Below are positions 37,572 to 46,875 of a stretch of 54,262 nucleotides of DNA, piece by piece. The DNA lies in contig JAESTZ010000075.1 in assembly GCA_016763315.1 (NCBI GenBank), forward strand, positions 1 through 54,262. The letters run 5' to 3'. The translations under genes were made by a program, and so were the position numbers. This DNA is from Robiginitomaculum sp. (GTDB lineage Bacteria > Pseudomonadota > Alphaproteobacteria > Caulobacterales > Maricaulaceae). The notes under the pieces were generated by a model. The model worked only from the letters and a program-made list of their open reading frames with translations, was not told the origin of the DNA and did no database searches. How positions within the stretch are numbered: the first letter of the stretch is position 1; every line of letters starts with the position of its first letter.

Positions 37572-38533
37572 TAATTTCGTTTCAAATCCATACCGCGATA
37601 AAGCTCGGCAACGGCATCGCCATAACCATTAAAAACTTCTGTTTCACGGCGGTTAAACAATGACGAAAAGCTGCCGCCGCCGATCACCCGTTCCGATGCC
37701 TGACTCCAACGCGGATGGTCAACATTCGGATTTACATTAGAGTAAAACCCGTATTCCTTTGGCGCAGATTTTTCCCAAGAAGTTGCCGGTTGTTTTTTAA
37801 GAAATCTAATCTTCACAATAGATTTAATCGACTTGAAACCGTATTTCCACGGTACAACCAACCGCAAAGGTGCGCCATTTTGGTTGGGTAATTCACGACC
37901 ATATAACCCGGTAGCCAAGAACGTAAGATCGTTCATTGCCTCGTCCATGCGCAACCCTTCCACATAAGGCCAGTCCAGAACCGGCCACCTTGTTCCGCGC
38001 ATTTGCGACTTATTGAACTTGGTTACAAATTGCACATAACGAGCATTGGAATTTGGCTCGAGCCGCGCCAGAATTTTGCGCAATGGCACTCCCACCCAAG
38101 GGATCACCATTGACCAGCCCTCCACACATCGCAAACGGTATACCCGCTCTTCCAACTCGTCTTGGCGGATCAAATCTTCAATGGCAAGTTTTCCGGTTTT
38201 TGCCGCCTCACCCTCAACGGTAATTGTCCACGGATCAGTGACCAATGAATGAGCATACTTGGCAGGATCACTTTTATCAGTGCCGAACTCGTAGAAGTTA
38301 TTATAACTGGTAACCAGATTTTCTGGTGTAAGTGGATCCGCAATAGTATAATCGGATTTCTTGAAAGCCAGCGTCTCTCGTGTGGATTGCGGCTTACTCT
38401 TTGCCAATGCCGATCCACCAACCAAACTGGCGGCCAAACCAAGCCCGCCAATGATATGACGGCGGTTCAGATATAACCGCTCAGGTGTGGTTTGACTTTC
38501 TTTTAACTGCCAAGGTTTTGCTATCCGGATCAT
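37568..38533 (-). CDS. msrP: Periplasmic methionine sulfoxide reductase MsrP
   Basis: A 321-residue molybdopterin enzyme that repairs oxidised methionine in envelope proteins. A twin-arginine export signal is visible (LNRRHIIGGLGLAASLVGG). The molybdenum-ligand cysteine is C136 in LRCVEGWSMVIPWVGVPL; the ending NPNVDHPRWSQASERVIGGG and DAVAELYRGMDLKRNY are typical. It forms an operon with msrQ. Confidence 0.95.
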   Translation of the reverse strand: MIRIAKPWQLKESQTTPERLYLNRRHIIGGLGLAASLVGGSALAKSKPQSTRETLAFKKSDYTIADPLTPENLVTSYNNFYEFGTDKSDPAKYAHSLVTDPWTITVEGEAAKTGKLAIEDLIRQDELEERVYRLRCVEGWSMVIPWVGVPLRKILARLEPNSNARYVQFVTKFNKSQMRGTRWPVLDWPYVEGLRMDEAMNDLTFLATGLYGRELPNQNGAPLRLVVPWKYGFKSIKSIVKIRFLKKQPATSWEKSAPKEYGFYSNVNPNVDHPRWSQASERVIGGGSFSSLFNRRETEVFNGYGDAVAELYRGMDLKRNY

Positions 38534-38939
38534 AATCCTGCCTCATATTGAAGAATGACAATATAAAGCAGACGAAATAAAATTTACCAGTAAAAGATTA
38601 CCGGATCACGCAATGTTTATACTGCCGTGAATATTCTGTCATAAAATCTGTAAAAATTTCAATCTCATAATAGTCAATAAAAACAAATTCTCTCATTTTC
38701 ATGGTTTTCCCAACGGATATCTAAGCAAAAGTTAAGAAAAAATGATACCAGCTTCACGGTGGGTAGATGCGTTCACCAAGAACAACCGCTTACAAAACCC
38801 ATGTTTTACTGAGCTTATCGTATATTCACCATGTCAAACAGCCGCAAACAGATAGTTTATGATCTGCTGCAACACCATTATAGCAGTTGTGTTAGTGATG
38901 GGTGCGTTTGAAACTTATCCCCGCCGGCTGATTGCTAAC

Positions 38940-39056
38940 AAGGGTGAATAAGGGTCAAATAAGGGTGCAATCTTTGGCAATTAGCCCTTGGCTCAGATAA
39001 CCTCTTTGCCAATGATTGCTAATTAAGGGTTATCCTCTAAGGGTCACCTGACCCTT
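38940..39056. repeat. Cluster of AAGGGT heptamers with one perfect palindrome
   Basis: AAGGGTG/C occurs at 38940, 38950 and 38961 with 10- and 11-base spacing, again as AAGGGT near 39024, and ends in the perfect dyad AAGGGTCA-CC-TGACCCTT at 39039-39056. Spacing of one helical turn suggests protein binding sites; function unknown. Confidence 0.6.
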
Positions 39057-39086
39057 GTTTGCACTTAGCGCAAAGCAACCAACATC

Positions 39087-39213
39087 CAGCCCCTAATCCC
39101 GACCTTCTCCCTATGGGAGAAGGGGCGCAGCGGAAATGTTATTGCTCTTCTTCAAAACACCACGAGGCGGATTCCTGCTCCCCGCTGGGGAGAAGGCTGG
39201 ATTGAGGGGGCTT
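39087..39213. repeat. Pair of facing CCTTCTCCC-type intergenic repeats
   Basis: The left copy (39087-39123) reads AGCCCCTAATCCCGACC and runs into the perfect hairpin CCTTCTCCC-TAT-GGGAGAAGG. The right copy (39177-39213) is the same unit in opposite orientation, ending GAAGGCTGGATTGAGGGGGC. The unit resembles the widespread C-rich palindromic intergenic repeats of proteobacteria. Confidence 0.7.
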
Positions 39214-39242
39214 AAATAATTGTAATTAAGAATACCCAACAA

Positions 39243-39272
39243 TGCCAGACGGGGTTTGAACCCCGTCCGGCA
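39243..39272. repeat. GACGGGGTT-TG-AACCCCGTC palindrome (copy 2 of a dispersed repeat)
   Basis: Perfect 9-bp arms around a two-base centre, extended outward by TGCC/GGCA. The core is almost the same as the palindrome at 17271-17287. Confidence 0.7.
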
Positions 39273-39420
39273 ATGACCGGCTGATCATTTTCACCATTCA
39301 CCTTGATCCCCTTACAAGGATGGATACCGGCTCAAGTCCTCAAGTAGCGAAGCGGTAGGACATTAGAAAAGGCCGGCATGACGAGACGTGGCTATGGCAA
39401 ATCCATCGTTGCAATTCCTA

Positions 39421-39459
39421 CCATTGTCATACCCAGACTTATTCTGAGTATGACAATGG
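39421..39459 (-). terminator. Terminator hairpin of fhs
   Basis: CCATTGTCATAC and GTATGACAATGG are perfect 12-base arms around a 15-base loop that can itself pair (CAGA/TCTG). The hairpin lies three bases past the fhs stop. It also resembles a common alphaproteobacterial palindromic repeat, so it may be a repeat doing a terminator's work. Confidence 0.65.
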
Positions 39460-39462
39460 CAA

Positions 39463-41142
39463 TTAAAACAGACCCTCAACCAGACCATCATCATTTAGCC
39501 TAATCTTTTCTGCGGCTGGTACTCGCGGTAATCCGGGCATGGTCATCACCGCACCACAAACTACGACAATGAAGCCAGCACCAGCAGAAAGGCGCACTTC
39601 ACGTACCGCCAAATCATGACCCGTTGGCGCACCGATCAAAGTCGGATCGGTCGAAAACGAATATTGAGTTTTGGCAATGCACACTGGTAAATGTCCAAAG
39701 CCAGCATCTTCCCACGCGGCTAATTGCTTTTTAACCTTAGCATCCATGGAAACCGAACCAGCGCGATATATCTCGGTGGCGATAGTTTCAATCTTTGCGA
39801 TCAAGCTTTGCTCATCAGAATATAGCGGCGCGAAATTGGCTTGATTTTTTTCGATAAGCTCAACAGTTTTTTGCGCCAGCTCTTGCGTTCCTGCCGAGCC
39901 TTCTGCCCAATGATTAGCCTCGATAGCTTCAACGCCCAAGGTTTGGCAAAATTCTTGTAATGCCGATAATTCAGCATCAGTATCAGCATGAAAACGGTTA
40001 ATTGCTATCACCACCGGCAGACCAAATTTGCGAATGTTTTCAATATGGCGCTGCAAGTTTTCACAGCCAGATTTAACCGCCGCCACGTCTTCTTCTGCTA
40101 ACTGATCCTTGGCTTTACCGCCATTCATTTTTAAGGCTTTGATGGTTGCAACCAACACCACAGCATCAGGGCGCAATCCTGCTTTGCGGCACTTAATGTC
40201 TAGAAACTTTTCGGCACCAAGATCAGCCCCGAACCCGGCCTCGGTCACAACATAATCAGCCAGCTTTAAGGCGGTTTTAGTGGCAATAGCCGAGTTACAA
40301 CCATGGGCGATATTGGCAAATGGCCCGCCGTGAATAAACACCGGATTGTTTTCCAGTGTTTGTACTAAATTAGGGGCGAATGCGTCTTTGAGCAATACAG
40401 TCATTGGCCCATCAGCCTTGATGTCTTTGGCTAAAACTAGCTTGCCGGATCTGGTTTCTGCTACCACCATCTCGCCCAGACGCTTTTGCAAGTCCTTTAA
40501 GTTCTCAGCTAAACAAAAAACCGCCATCACTTCGGAAGCCACAGTAATGTCAAAGCCACCTTGACGGGGAAAACCATTTACCGGCGAGCCAAGCGAAGTC
40601 ACCACTTCTCGTAACGATCGGTCATTCATATCCAAACCGCGCCGCCAAGAAATTTTTCGCAAGTCTATATCCAGATCATTACCCCAATAAATATGATTAT
40701 CTATCATCGCCGCCAGTAAATTATTGGCCGCACCAATGGCATGAAAATCGCCGGTAAAATGTAAGTTTATCTCCTCCATCGGCACCACTTGAGCATAACC
40801 GCCGCCAGCAGCACCGCCCTTCATGCCAAAACAAGGGCCAAGCGATGGCTCGCGCAGACACATCATAGTCTTTTTGCCGATTTTGTTGAGGCCATCACCA
40901 AGACCGATCAAAGTTGTGGTCTTGCCCTCACCCGCCGCAGTAGGGGAAATAGCCGTTACCAAAATCAATTTGCCGTCTTGCTTATCTTCTTGTTGAGCAA
41001 CCCATGACAAGGAAATTTTCGCCTTGTCATTGCCATAAGCGGTTACGGCACTGGCCGGTATTTCCAACTTCTCTGCAATCTTGGTAATTGGCTGCATATC
41101 AGCAGCTCTAGCGAGCTCAATATCGGATTTTGTATGGCTCAT
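39463..41142 (-). CDS. fhs: Formate-tetrahydrofolate ligase
   Basis: A 559-residue enzyme that charges tetrahydrofolate with formate using ATP, supplying one-carbon units. The P-loop-like [20 protein letters not shown] motif (here [14 protein letters not shown]) and the [30 protein letters not shown]-terminal segment are typical. The ATG at 41142 with upstream GGGAAA gives [14 protein letters not shown]; the longer open frame begins inside the hairpin at 41192-41229. Single gene with its own terminator. Confidence 0.96.
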   Translation of the reverse strand: MSHTKSDIELARAADMQPITKIAEKLEIPASAVTAYGNDKAKISLSWVAQQEDKQDGKLILVTAISPTAAGEGKTTTLIGLGDGLNKIGKKTMMCLREPSLGPCFGMKGGAAGGGYAQVVPMEEINLHFTGDFHAIGAANNLLAAMIDNHIYWGNDLDIDLRKISWRRGLDMNDRSLREVVTSLGSPVNGFPRQGGFDITVASEVMAVFCLAENLKDLQKRLGEMVVAETRSGKLVLAKDIKADGPMTVLLKDAFAPNLVQTLENNPVFIHGGPFANIAHGCNSAIATKTALKLADYVVTEAGFGADLGAEKFLDIKCRKAGLRPDAVVLVATIKALKMNGGKAKDQLAEEDVAAVKSGCENLQRHIENIRKFGLPVVIAINRFHADTDAELSALQEFCQTLGVEAIEANHWAEGSAGTQELAQKTVELIEKNQANFAPLYSDEQSLIAKIETIATEIYRAGSVSMDAKVKKQLAAWEDAGFGHLPVCIAKTQYSFSTDPTLIGAPTGHDLAVREVRLSAGAGFIVVVCGAVMTMPGLPRVPAAEKIRLNDDGLVEGLF

Positions 41143-41191
41143 AATTAATTTCCCAGATGGTTTTGTTTTTTTACAGTAAAGACCAAAACCA

Positions 41192-41229
41192 ATAAAACCG
41201 CCATGACTTTTTAGCCATGACGGTTTTAT
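41192..41229 (-). terminator. Terminator downstream of the EF-hand gene
   Basis: Two 16-base arms (ATAAAACCG... and ...CGGTTTTAT) match at 14 positions around a 6-base loop. It lies between the EF-hand gene stop and the fhs start. Confidence 0.7.
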
Positions 41230-41288
41230 CGAGTGCAAAGCACCAACAACGGCAACCGGGAGTAAAGATATATCGCTGTATTCGGAAG

Positions 41289-41954
41289 TTATTTTTCTTC
41301 GTCTATATTGATGATTTTCTTGATTTTAATATGGCGGATAGCCCGGTTATTAGCTTTAGCCGCAAATTCTTTTTCAGTTACTTTGCCATCACCGTCTTCG
41401 TCCAGATCCTGAAACTGATCAACCATTCTATTGCGTTGTTTTGCCATCCACAGGTTTTCATATTCAGAAAGACTCAAGGAGCGATTACGGTTTTTATCGT
41501 ATTTTGACATTTCTTTGGCTTTGGCGGCCTTAATTTCATCTTTTGAAACTTCGCCATCATCATTGGTATCCCATTCCATGTTATGTCCGAAAAATCCGTC
41601 AAGATTGGTCAAAGCAGACAATCCGGCAAGACTTCCGCCATCGAAATTAAAGCTATTCCCGTCTTTCAAGAAAAAACTTTTCGCCATAATTGGACTATCA
41701 CCAGAATGAACCATAAACTTTACCTTACCTTTATTGCCTCCAATTCCGGATAAAAGTCTCATTATTTTGCCATTAGTTCCGGTAATTTCCATCGAACCAA
41801 CGCCATCACAATCGCCTTTTTTTGTCACCTCGCCATCGACTACTTTTATTTCACAGCGCTTTTCTTTGATTTCTTTCTTGTCTTCAGCCAATGCTGCGCC
41901 AGCGAATAAAATCGCCAAGACAGAAGCTCCGAATAGTGTTGTTGTAAGTTTCAT
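41289..41954 (-). CDS. Secreted EF-hand calcium-binding protein
   Basis: A 221-residue exported protein with a signal peptide (residues 1-23, ending AALA). The C-terminal half holds EF-hand loops: [12 protein letters not shown] and [12 protein letters not shown] are complete, [12 protein letters not shown] is a weaker middle loop with N and S at coordinating positions. The N-terminal half (30-110) has no recognised fold. The start at 41954 gives the signal peptide; an earlier in-frame start adds eight residues. It faces away from a two-component system across a 180-base gap with two 9-bp repeats, so it is a likely target of that system. Confidence 0.85.
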   Translation of the reverse strand: MKLTTTLFGASVLAILFAGAALAEDKKEIKEKRCEIKVVDGEVTKKGDCDGVGSMEITGTNGKIMRLLSGIGGNKGKVKFMVHSGDSPIMAKSFFLKDGNSFNFDGGSLAGLSALTNLDGFFGHNMEWDTNDDGEVSKDEIKAAKAKEMSKYDKNRNRSLSLSEYENLWMAKQRNRMVDQFQDLDEDGDGKVTEKEFAAKANNRAIRHIKIKKIINIDEEK

Positions 41955-42021
41955 GATTGTTCTCCTTGCTAATTTCAATAACCGCAGAATAGCCCTATCT
42001 CATAAGCTTGCATGGCTAACT

Positions 42022-42051
42022 TTGTCGCAAGTACCGGCTGAATTGTCGCAA
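42022..42051. promoter_or_regulatory. Two TTGTCGCAA repeats 21 bp apart between the EF-hand gene and the two-component system
   Basis: TTGTCGCAA is present at 42022-42030 and again at 42043-42051, in direct orientation, exactly two helical turns apart. Each unit is itself a TTG-N3-CAA dyad. The position between divergent genes suggests a binding site for the OmpR-type regulator encoded next door. Confidence 0.5.
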
Positions 42052-42134
42052 AATGTAACCGCGCCGACTTTATTGCGATAATGTGGACAGTTTTTCACGT
42101 TCACCCATACAGGTTTTACGACTATACTGGAGTT

Positions 42135-42857
42135 ATGAAAACCGAGCCGCATATTTTAGTTGTTGATGATCACCGCGACATTCGTGACCTCGTAGCGCGC
42201 TATCTTAAGCGGCACGGGTTTAGGGTTAGTTCTGCCGCAGATGGAACACAAATGAAGCAATGCTTGCGTAGCGGTGATTTTGACCTAATAGTATTGGACA
42301 TAATGATGCCCGGCGATGACGGGCTGACACTATGTCGTAACAACTATCAAAATGATGGCCCGCCGGTGATCCTGCTTACCGCAATGGCCGGTGAAACCGA
42401 TCGTATTGTCGGCCTTGAAGTCGGGGCTGATGATTATCTGGTAAAGCCGTTTAACCCTCGTGAATTATTGGCACGGATACGCGCTGTTTTACGGCGTTCA
42501 AACAATGCGCAGCAAAACAAATTATCCAGCAATCACGTAAAAGGCTGGCGTTTTGATCAGTGGAAACTGTTCTCCAGCGGTAGAGTTCTTATTGCCGCAG
42601 ACGAAACAAAACAAAAACTGTCCAGCGGCGAGTATAAGGTGCTAAGTGCACTCTTGGAGCGGGCGAACACTGTATTAAGCCGCGATCAGTTACTGGACAT
42701 TTGCCATGGTCGAGACGCACGAGCCTTCGAACGCGCTATCGACAATCAAATATCGCGATTACGCGGCAAAATTGAACAAGATCGCAATAACCCCTTGTTG
42801 ATCCAGACTGTTTGGGGTGATGGTTATAAACTTTGCGCCGAAGTGAAAATGTTATGA
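42135..42857 (+). CDS. OmpR-family response regulator
   Basis: A 240-residue transcription factor. The receiver domain holds the acidic pair in VVDDHRDIRD, the phosphoacceptor aspartate in IVLDIMMPGDDG and the lysine in VKPFNPRELLAR. The winged-helix DNA-binding domain covers about residues 140-235 with LSSGEYKVLSALLERANTVLSRDQLL and GDGYKL. ATG at 42135, preceded by GGAG. The stop overlaps the kinase start by four bases. Confidence 0.94.
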   Translation: MKTEPHILVVDDHRDIRDLVARYLKRHGFRVSSAADGTQMKQCLRSGDFDLIVLDIMMPGDDGLTLCRNNYQNDGPPVILLTAMAGETDRIVGLEVGADDYLVKPFNPRELLARIRAVLRRSNNAQQNKLSSNHVKGWRFDQWKLFSSGRVLIAADETKQKLSSGEYKVLSALLERANTVLSRDQLLDICHGRDARAFERAIDNQISRLRGKIEQDRNNPLLIQTVWGDGYKLCAEVKML

Positions 42858-44284
42858 GAGTATTATTTCCCCAAAGTTTGGCCGGACGGTTGATATTCTG
42901 GCTATTAGCCTCGTTATTAGTCGTACAAGTGGGCTTTATGTTGTTTCAGGAATATGATCGCAGACAAGACGTGTTACGCGCTGTTGAAAAAGGTACCGCC
43001 TCGCAAGCAATTTCCATTGCCAGAATTCTAGAAAATGTAGAGCCGGGAAGCTGGCCTGATGCTGTAATTAAATCATCGAATAAAGAGCTAAGCTTACGGG
43101 TTGATGTTGATCGCCGGTTTATTGAATTGCGTGCACCTAGAATCATAGTTCATAATAAAGAAGTAATAAAAGAAAAACTGGAAAAAGCACTTGAAGTGCA
43201 CTCCGGTTCAACAATCGAAAACATTCGAATTCACAAAATAGATAAACCTAACATTTTGTTTGATAAAGAATTTATAGAAACCCGTAATGATCTCCCAGTT
43301 TCATCTTTTTCGTTTTTTATGCCAGATAATTTATCCGCAACACCGGCTTCAAATATTCGCGGAGTTTCTGTAAAACTGGTCGATGGAAGATGGTTAAACG
43401 CCGACATTCGCCATAATTCAGTGATAGCATTTAAATGGCAGGATTTCATACCGCTTATGGCTAGTGCGGTATTACTAATACTAGTGGTTATTATCGTCGT
43501 TAATTTGGAAACTAGATCTTTGCGCACTCTTGCAATAGCCGCTGACCGGTTGGGACGAGGCGAAAAGCTTGATCCATTACGTGAGGCTGGACCAAAAGAA
43601 ACCAGAGTTGCCTTACGAGCCTTTAACCAGATGGGGGACAGGATTAGCCGGTTTGTCCGTGACCGCACCCAGATGTTAGCCGCAATGTCCCATGACTTAC
43701 GCACTCCGTTGACTTCTATGCGCTTGCGGGTTGAAGAATTGGAAGATGAAACTTTGCGGGCGCACTTGATCAACTCAATCGAAGAAATGAAACAAATGGC
43801 CGAAGCTAGTCTAGAGTTTGCCAGAGCCGATGCAATTGATGAACCTAGTCTGCAAACCGACCTTGGTGCTTTGGTTAATGATCTGGTCGAGGAATTCCAA
43901 AAGTTCGGGCAAACAGTAGAGTTATCAACCACCGCCCCTATTATGATAGTAATTCGTCCTCTGGCAATAAAACGGGCTATCCGTAATTTAATTGAAAATG
44001 CAGTGCGTTACGGCAATCAGGCAGAAATAAGCATAAACAAAACCAATACTAAAACTATCATACAAATAATAGATAAAGGGCAAGGGATCGCTGAAGCTGA
44101 CCTTGAAAGGGTTTTTGAGCCATTCACCCGATTAGAAACTTCGCGCAATAGAGAAACCGGTGGAGCAGGATTAGGTCTGTCCATCGCCAGATCAATCATC
44201 AACAGCCATGGCGGAGAGCTAACTTTAACTAATGCTGAACAAGGCGGGCTAATAGCAACGGTTACTTTGCAAAACAGCCTATGA
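42854..44284 (+). CDS. Sensor histidine kinase (EnvZ-like)
   Basis: A 476-residue inner-membrane kinase partnered with the preceding regulator. Membrane helices lie at about 10-30 and 200-222, enclosing a periplasmic sensor of about 170 residues. HAMP follows, then the phosphoacceptor histidine in MSHDLRTPLTSMRLRVEELE, the N box RAIRNLIENAVRYG, G1 IDKGQGI and G2 GGAGLGLSIARSI. The signal is unknown; the neighbouring EF-hand gene hints at a divalent cation or envelope cue, which is inference. Confidence 0.94.
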   Translation: MRVLFPQSLAGRLIFWLLASLLVVQVGFMLFQEYDRRQDVLRAVEKGTASQAISIARILENVEPGSWPDAVIKSSNKELSLRVDVDRRFIELRAPRIIVHNKEVIKEKLEKALEVHSGSTIENIRIHKIDKPNILFDKEFIETRNDLPVSSFSFFMPDNLSATPASNIRGVSVKLVDGRWLNADIRHNSVIAFKWQDFIPLMASAVLLILVVIIVVNLETRSLRTLAIAADRLGRGEKLDPLREAGPKETRVALRAFNQMGDRISRFVRDRTQMLAAMSHDLRTPLTSMRLRVEELEDETLRAHLINSIEEMKQMAEASLEFARADAIDEPSLQTDLGALVNDLVEEFQKFGQTVELSTTAPIMIVIRPLAIKRAIRNLIENAVRYGNQAEISINKTNTKTIIQIIDKGQGIAEADLERVFEPFTRLETSRNRETGGAGLGLSIARSIINSHGGELTLTNAEQGGLIATVTLQNSL

Positions 44285-44290
44285 AATAAC

Positions 44291-45460
44291 TCAACCGCTT
44301 TCAGCAAATAATTCACGGCCTATCAACCAGCGGCGAATTTCCGAAGTCCCGGCACCGATCTCGTATAATTTTGCATCACGTAACAAACGCCCCGTAGGGT
44401 ATTCATTGATATAACCGTTCCCGCCTAATACCTGTATTGCCTCCAACGCCATCCATGTACCGGCTTCGGCGGCATACAAAATAGCTCCGGCAGCATCTTT
44501 GCGCGTAGTTTTACCAGCATCACAAGACTTTGCCACCGCATAAACATAAGCCCGCGTTGCATTCATTTTAACATACATATCGGCCAGCTTGCCCTGCATT
44601 AACTGAAACTCGCCAATCGCTTTGCCAAATTGCTTGCGGTCATGAACATACGGAAGCACAATATCCATACAGGCTTGCATTATTCCGATTGAACCAGCCG
44701 CCAGCACAGTGCGCTCATAATCAAGCCCCGACATTAAAACACCAACGCCACCACCAAGCGGCCCCATTATGTTTTCTTCTGGTACTTCACAATCTTCAAA
44801 CACCAACTCGCAAGTATCCGAGCCGCGCATGCCAAGTTTGTCCAGCTTTTGAGCCGTGGAGAAACCCTTCATGCCTTTTTCAATAAGAAACGCAGTGATA
44901 CCTCTAGAGCCGGCCTTTGCATCGGTTTTGGCATAGACCACCAGCACTTCGGCTTCGGGACCGTTGGTGATCCACATTTTATTACCGTTAAGGACGTAAA
45001 CATCGCCTTTTTTTTCAGCTTTTAGCCGCATAGAGACCACGTCTGATCCCGCTCCGGTTTCCGACATAGCCAATGCACCTACGTGTTCTCCGGAAATCAA
45101 TTTTGGTAAATATCTCGCCTTTTGTTCCGGTGTAGCCCAACGGCGGATCTGATTTACACACAAATTAGAGTGCGCCCCATAGGACAACCCTACCGAGGCC
45201 GAAGCCCGACTTATTTCTTCCATAGCCAACACATGTTCAAGATAACCAAGGCCGGAGCCGCCATCTTCTTCATCAACTGTAATAACCAACAGCCCCAATG
45301 CCCCCATTTGCGGCCACAAATCACGCGGAAAAGTATTGCTTTTATCAATACCTTCGGCTCTAGGAGCGATGCAGTCAGAAGCAAAGTTACAAACAGTATC
45401 ACGGATCATATCGGCAGTTTCGCCGAGCTGAAAATCAAAACTTGGTGCGGAATTTTTCAT
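44291..45460 (-). CDS. ivd: Isovaleryl-CoA dehydrogenase
   Basis: A flavin acyl-CoA dehydrogenase of leucine breakdown, oxidising isovaleryl-CoA to 3-methylcrotonyl-CoA. Marks of the family are [39 protein letters not shown], and the isovaleryl-type catalytic glutamate in [12 protein letters not shown], together with [21 protein letters not shown]. Three ATG codons in a row open the frame (45466, 45463, 45460); AGGTGA lies directly before the first, so the third gives the best spacing. No other leucine-degradation genes are next to it in the window. The 3' end lies six bases from the convergent kinase gene. Confidence 0.9.
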   Translation of the reverse strand: MKNSAPSFDFQLGETADMIRDTVCNFASDCIAPRAEGIDKSNTFPRDLWPQMGALGLLVITVDEEDGGSGLGYLEHVLAMEEISRASASVGLSYGAHSNLCVNQIRRWATPEQKARYLPKLISGEHVGALAMSETGAGSDVVSMRLKAEKKGDVYVLNGNKMWITNGPEAEVLVVYAKTDAKAGSRGITAFLIEKGMKGFSTAQKLDKLGMRGSDTCELVFEDCEVPEENIMGPLGGGVGVLMSGLDYERTVLAAGSIGIMQACMDIVLPYVHDRKQFGKAIGEFQLMQGKLADMYVKMNATRAYVYAVAKSCDAGKTTRKDAAGAILYAAEAGTWMALEAIQVLGGNGYINEYPTGRLLRDAKLYEIGAGTSEIRRWLIGRELFAESG

Positions 45461-45468
45461 CATCATTC

Positions 45469-45493
45469 ACCTGTACATTGCTGCGCTACAGGT
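45469..45493. promoter_or_regulatory. ACCTGTA-N11-TACAGGT dyad over the ivd ribosome-binding site
   Basis: A perfect 7-bp inverted repeat whose arm overlaps the ivd Shine-Dalgarno sequence, in the gap between divergent ivd and the TadG-like gene. Such a dyad could be a repressor operator; the protein is unknown. Confidence 0.45.
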
Positions 45494-45608
45494 TTCAAGA
45501 ACAAGAATTTTAATGATTACTGAAACACATCATTAACGAGGTTTATCAGCGGCATTTTAATTCCCGGCAGCGATAATGAATATCAAAATAAATGGTGGAA
45601 TATGAGCC

Positions 45609-46862
45609 ATGTCCAATATAGATAAAAAAATAGCAAGTTATTTTCGCAAGTTTGTTAATGATCAATCTGGCAGCACTGCAATACTTTTTGCAATCACTTT
45701 GCTAGCGGTCATTACACTTACCGGAGTTGCCTATGATTTTTCCAGATCACAAAGTGCCAAGACAAGTTTACAAAACGCCGCTGATGCCGCCGCCTTGTCT
45801 ATTGCTCGTGACCCTGACACCAGTTTGCAAAACCTTACCACCAGAGCCAGTGATTTTTTTAATGCCAATATGCAAGGACAAAGCTTTGGCCTAGATCATA
45901 CAATTACCGCCACCGAACTTGAAGGAGGCATCGGCGTCAGAGTGGAAGTATCAACAGAAATTGCAACTACTATTGCCAGTCTAGCAGGATTTGACACGAT
46001 TAAAGTCAAGACTTTTGCCGAGGTGTTATATTCTGCATCCAAAGTAGAACTGGTACTGGCTTTGGATAATACCGGCTCAATGGGCTGGAATGGTAAAATC
46101 GGTACTTTACGAGAAGCAGCCAGTGACCTTGTTGAAAAATTACTCCCTGAAGGATCTGCCGAGGATAATGTCAAAATTGGCGTGGTTCCGTTTAACTATA
46201 TGGTACGATTGCCGACTAGTTATAAAAATAAAAACTGGATGAAATTTAATCTGGTTGGAGCTAATTCATGGCATGGATGTATTGCGCCCCGCAAACCACC
46301 ACATGACACAAGAGACAGCAATCCAAATACCAATGCCAAAAAGTTCATCGCTCTACCCGGCAATGGCTGCCCCGAACAAGCATTAATTCCTCTTACCAAT
46401 GATCGACAATTATTATTGCAAACAATAGATCAAATGGAGGCGCAAAACTGGACCTATGTACCCGAAGGCCTGGCTTGGGCATGGCGGGTATTGTCCAAAA
46501 AGAAACCATTACGCGAAGGTGTGTCGTATAATGACGAGGACTGGACAAAAATCATTATTTTGATGACTGATGGCGCCAATACAGTTGAATGGGATTGGCC
46601 AAATAATATTCCTCACGAAACCACCGGCACGTCCAGCAATCAAGGTGACAATGCAACTGAAACTTTATGCCAAAGAATAAAGAACAAGGACATATATATC
46701 TACACTATCGCCTTTGAGGTAAACAACAACAATACCGAGCAAATGTTAGAAGATTGCGCCACCGAGCCTGATATGTATTTTGATGCCGAAAATCAGGCGC
46801 AACTAATTGCCGCTTTTGCCAAGATAGCTGGTGACATAACCAATTTGCGCCTCAGCAGATAA
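45609..46862 (+). CDS. TadG-like protein with von Willebrand A domain
   Basis: A 417-residue exported protein. The N terminus has the Tad-pilus pseudopilin-like segment FVNDQSGSTAILFAITLLAVITLTGVAYDFSRSQSAKTSLQNAADAAALS, i.e. a membrane helix preceded by a basic cytoplasmic tail. The vWA domain starts near residue 150 with the metal-binding motif DNTGSMG and includes IILMTDGANT. TadG-type proteins help pilus (holdfast/adhesion) systems. It stands apart from other tad genes here. The gap to spmX (convergent) is 13 bases. Confidence 0.87.
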   Translation: MSNIDKKIASYFRKFVNDQSGSTAILFAITLLAVITLTGVAYDFSRSQSAKTSLQNAADAAALSIARDPDTSLQNLTTRASDFFNANMQGQSFGLDHTITATELEGGIGVRVEVSTEIATTIASLAGFDTIKVKTFAEVLYSASKVELVLALDNTGSMGWNGKIGTLREAASDLVEKLLPEGSAEDNVKIGVVPFNYMVRLPTSYKNKNWMKFNLVGANSWHGCIAPRKPPHDTRDSNPNTNAKKFIALPGNGCPEQALIPLTNDRQLLLQTIDQMEAQNWTYVPEGLAWAWRVLSKKKPLREGVSYNDEDWTKIIILMTDGANTVEWDWPNNIPHETTGTSSNQGDNATETLCQRIKNKDIYIYTIAFEVNNNNTEQMLEDCATEPDMYFDAENQAQLIAAFAKIAGDITNLRLSR

Positions 46863-46875
46863 ATAATTCAAGGGA

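Larger units (their letters stand above)
38534..39462. other. Gene-free, repeat-rich interval between msrP and fhs
   Basis: No credible coding frame is seen in this stretch of 929 bases. The first half is AT-rich with nothing recognised. The second half holds the AAGGGT cluster, two facing copies of a CCTTCTCCC-type repeat, a GACGGGGTT palindrome, degenerate further repeats (39290-39400) and the fhs terminator; most of these are listed as separate features. It is the largest non-coding interval in the window. Confidence 0.75.

Noticed and set aside
38833-38913. Short frame starting MSNSRKQ
   Set aside because: Only 26 codons, no ribosome-binding site and no similarity I recognise.
38940-38967. 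CRISPR array
   Set aside because: Repeats are only seven bases long at 10- to 11-base spacing; far too short for CRISPR repeats and spacers.
38905-39036. Chromosomal replication origin
   Set aside because: TTATCC matches occur but none is a full DnaA box, and the neighbouring genes (msrP, fhs) are not typical origin neighbours.
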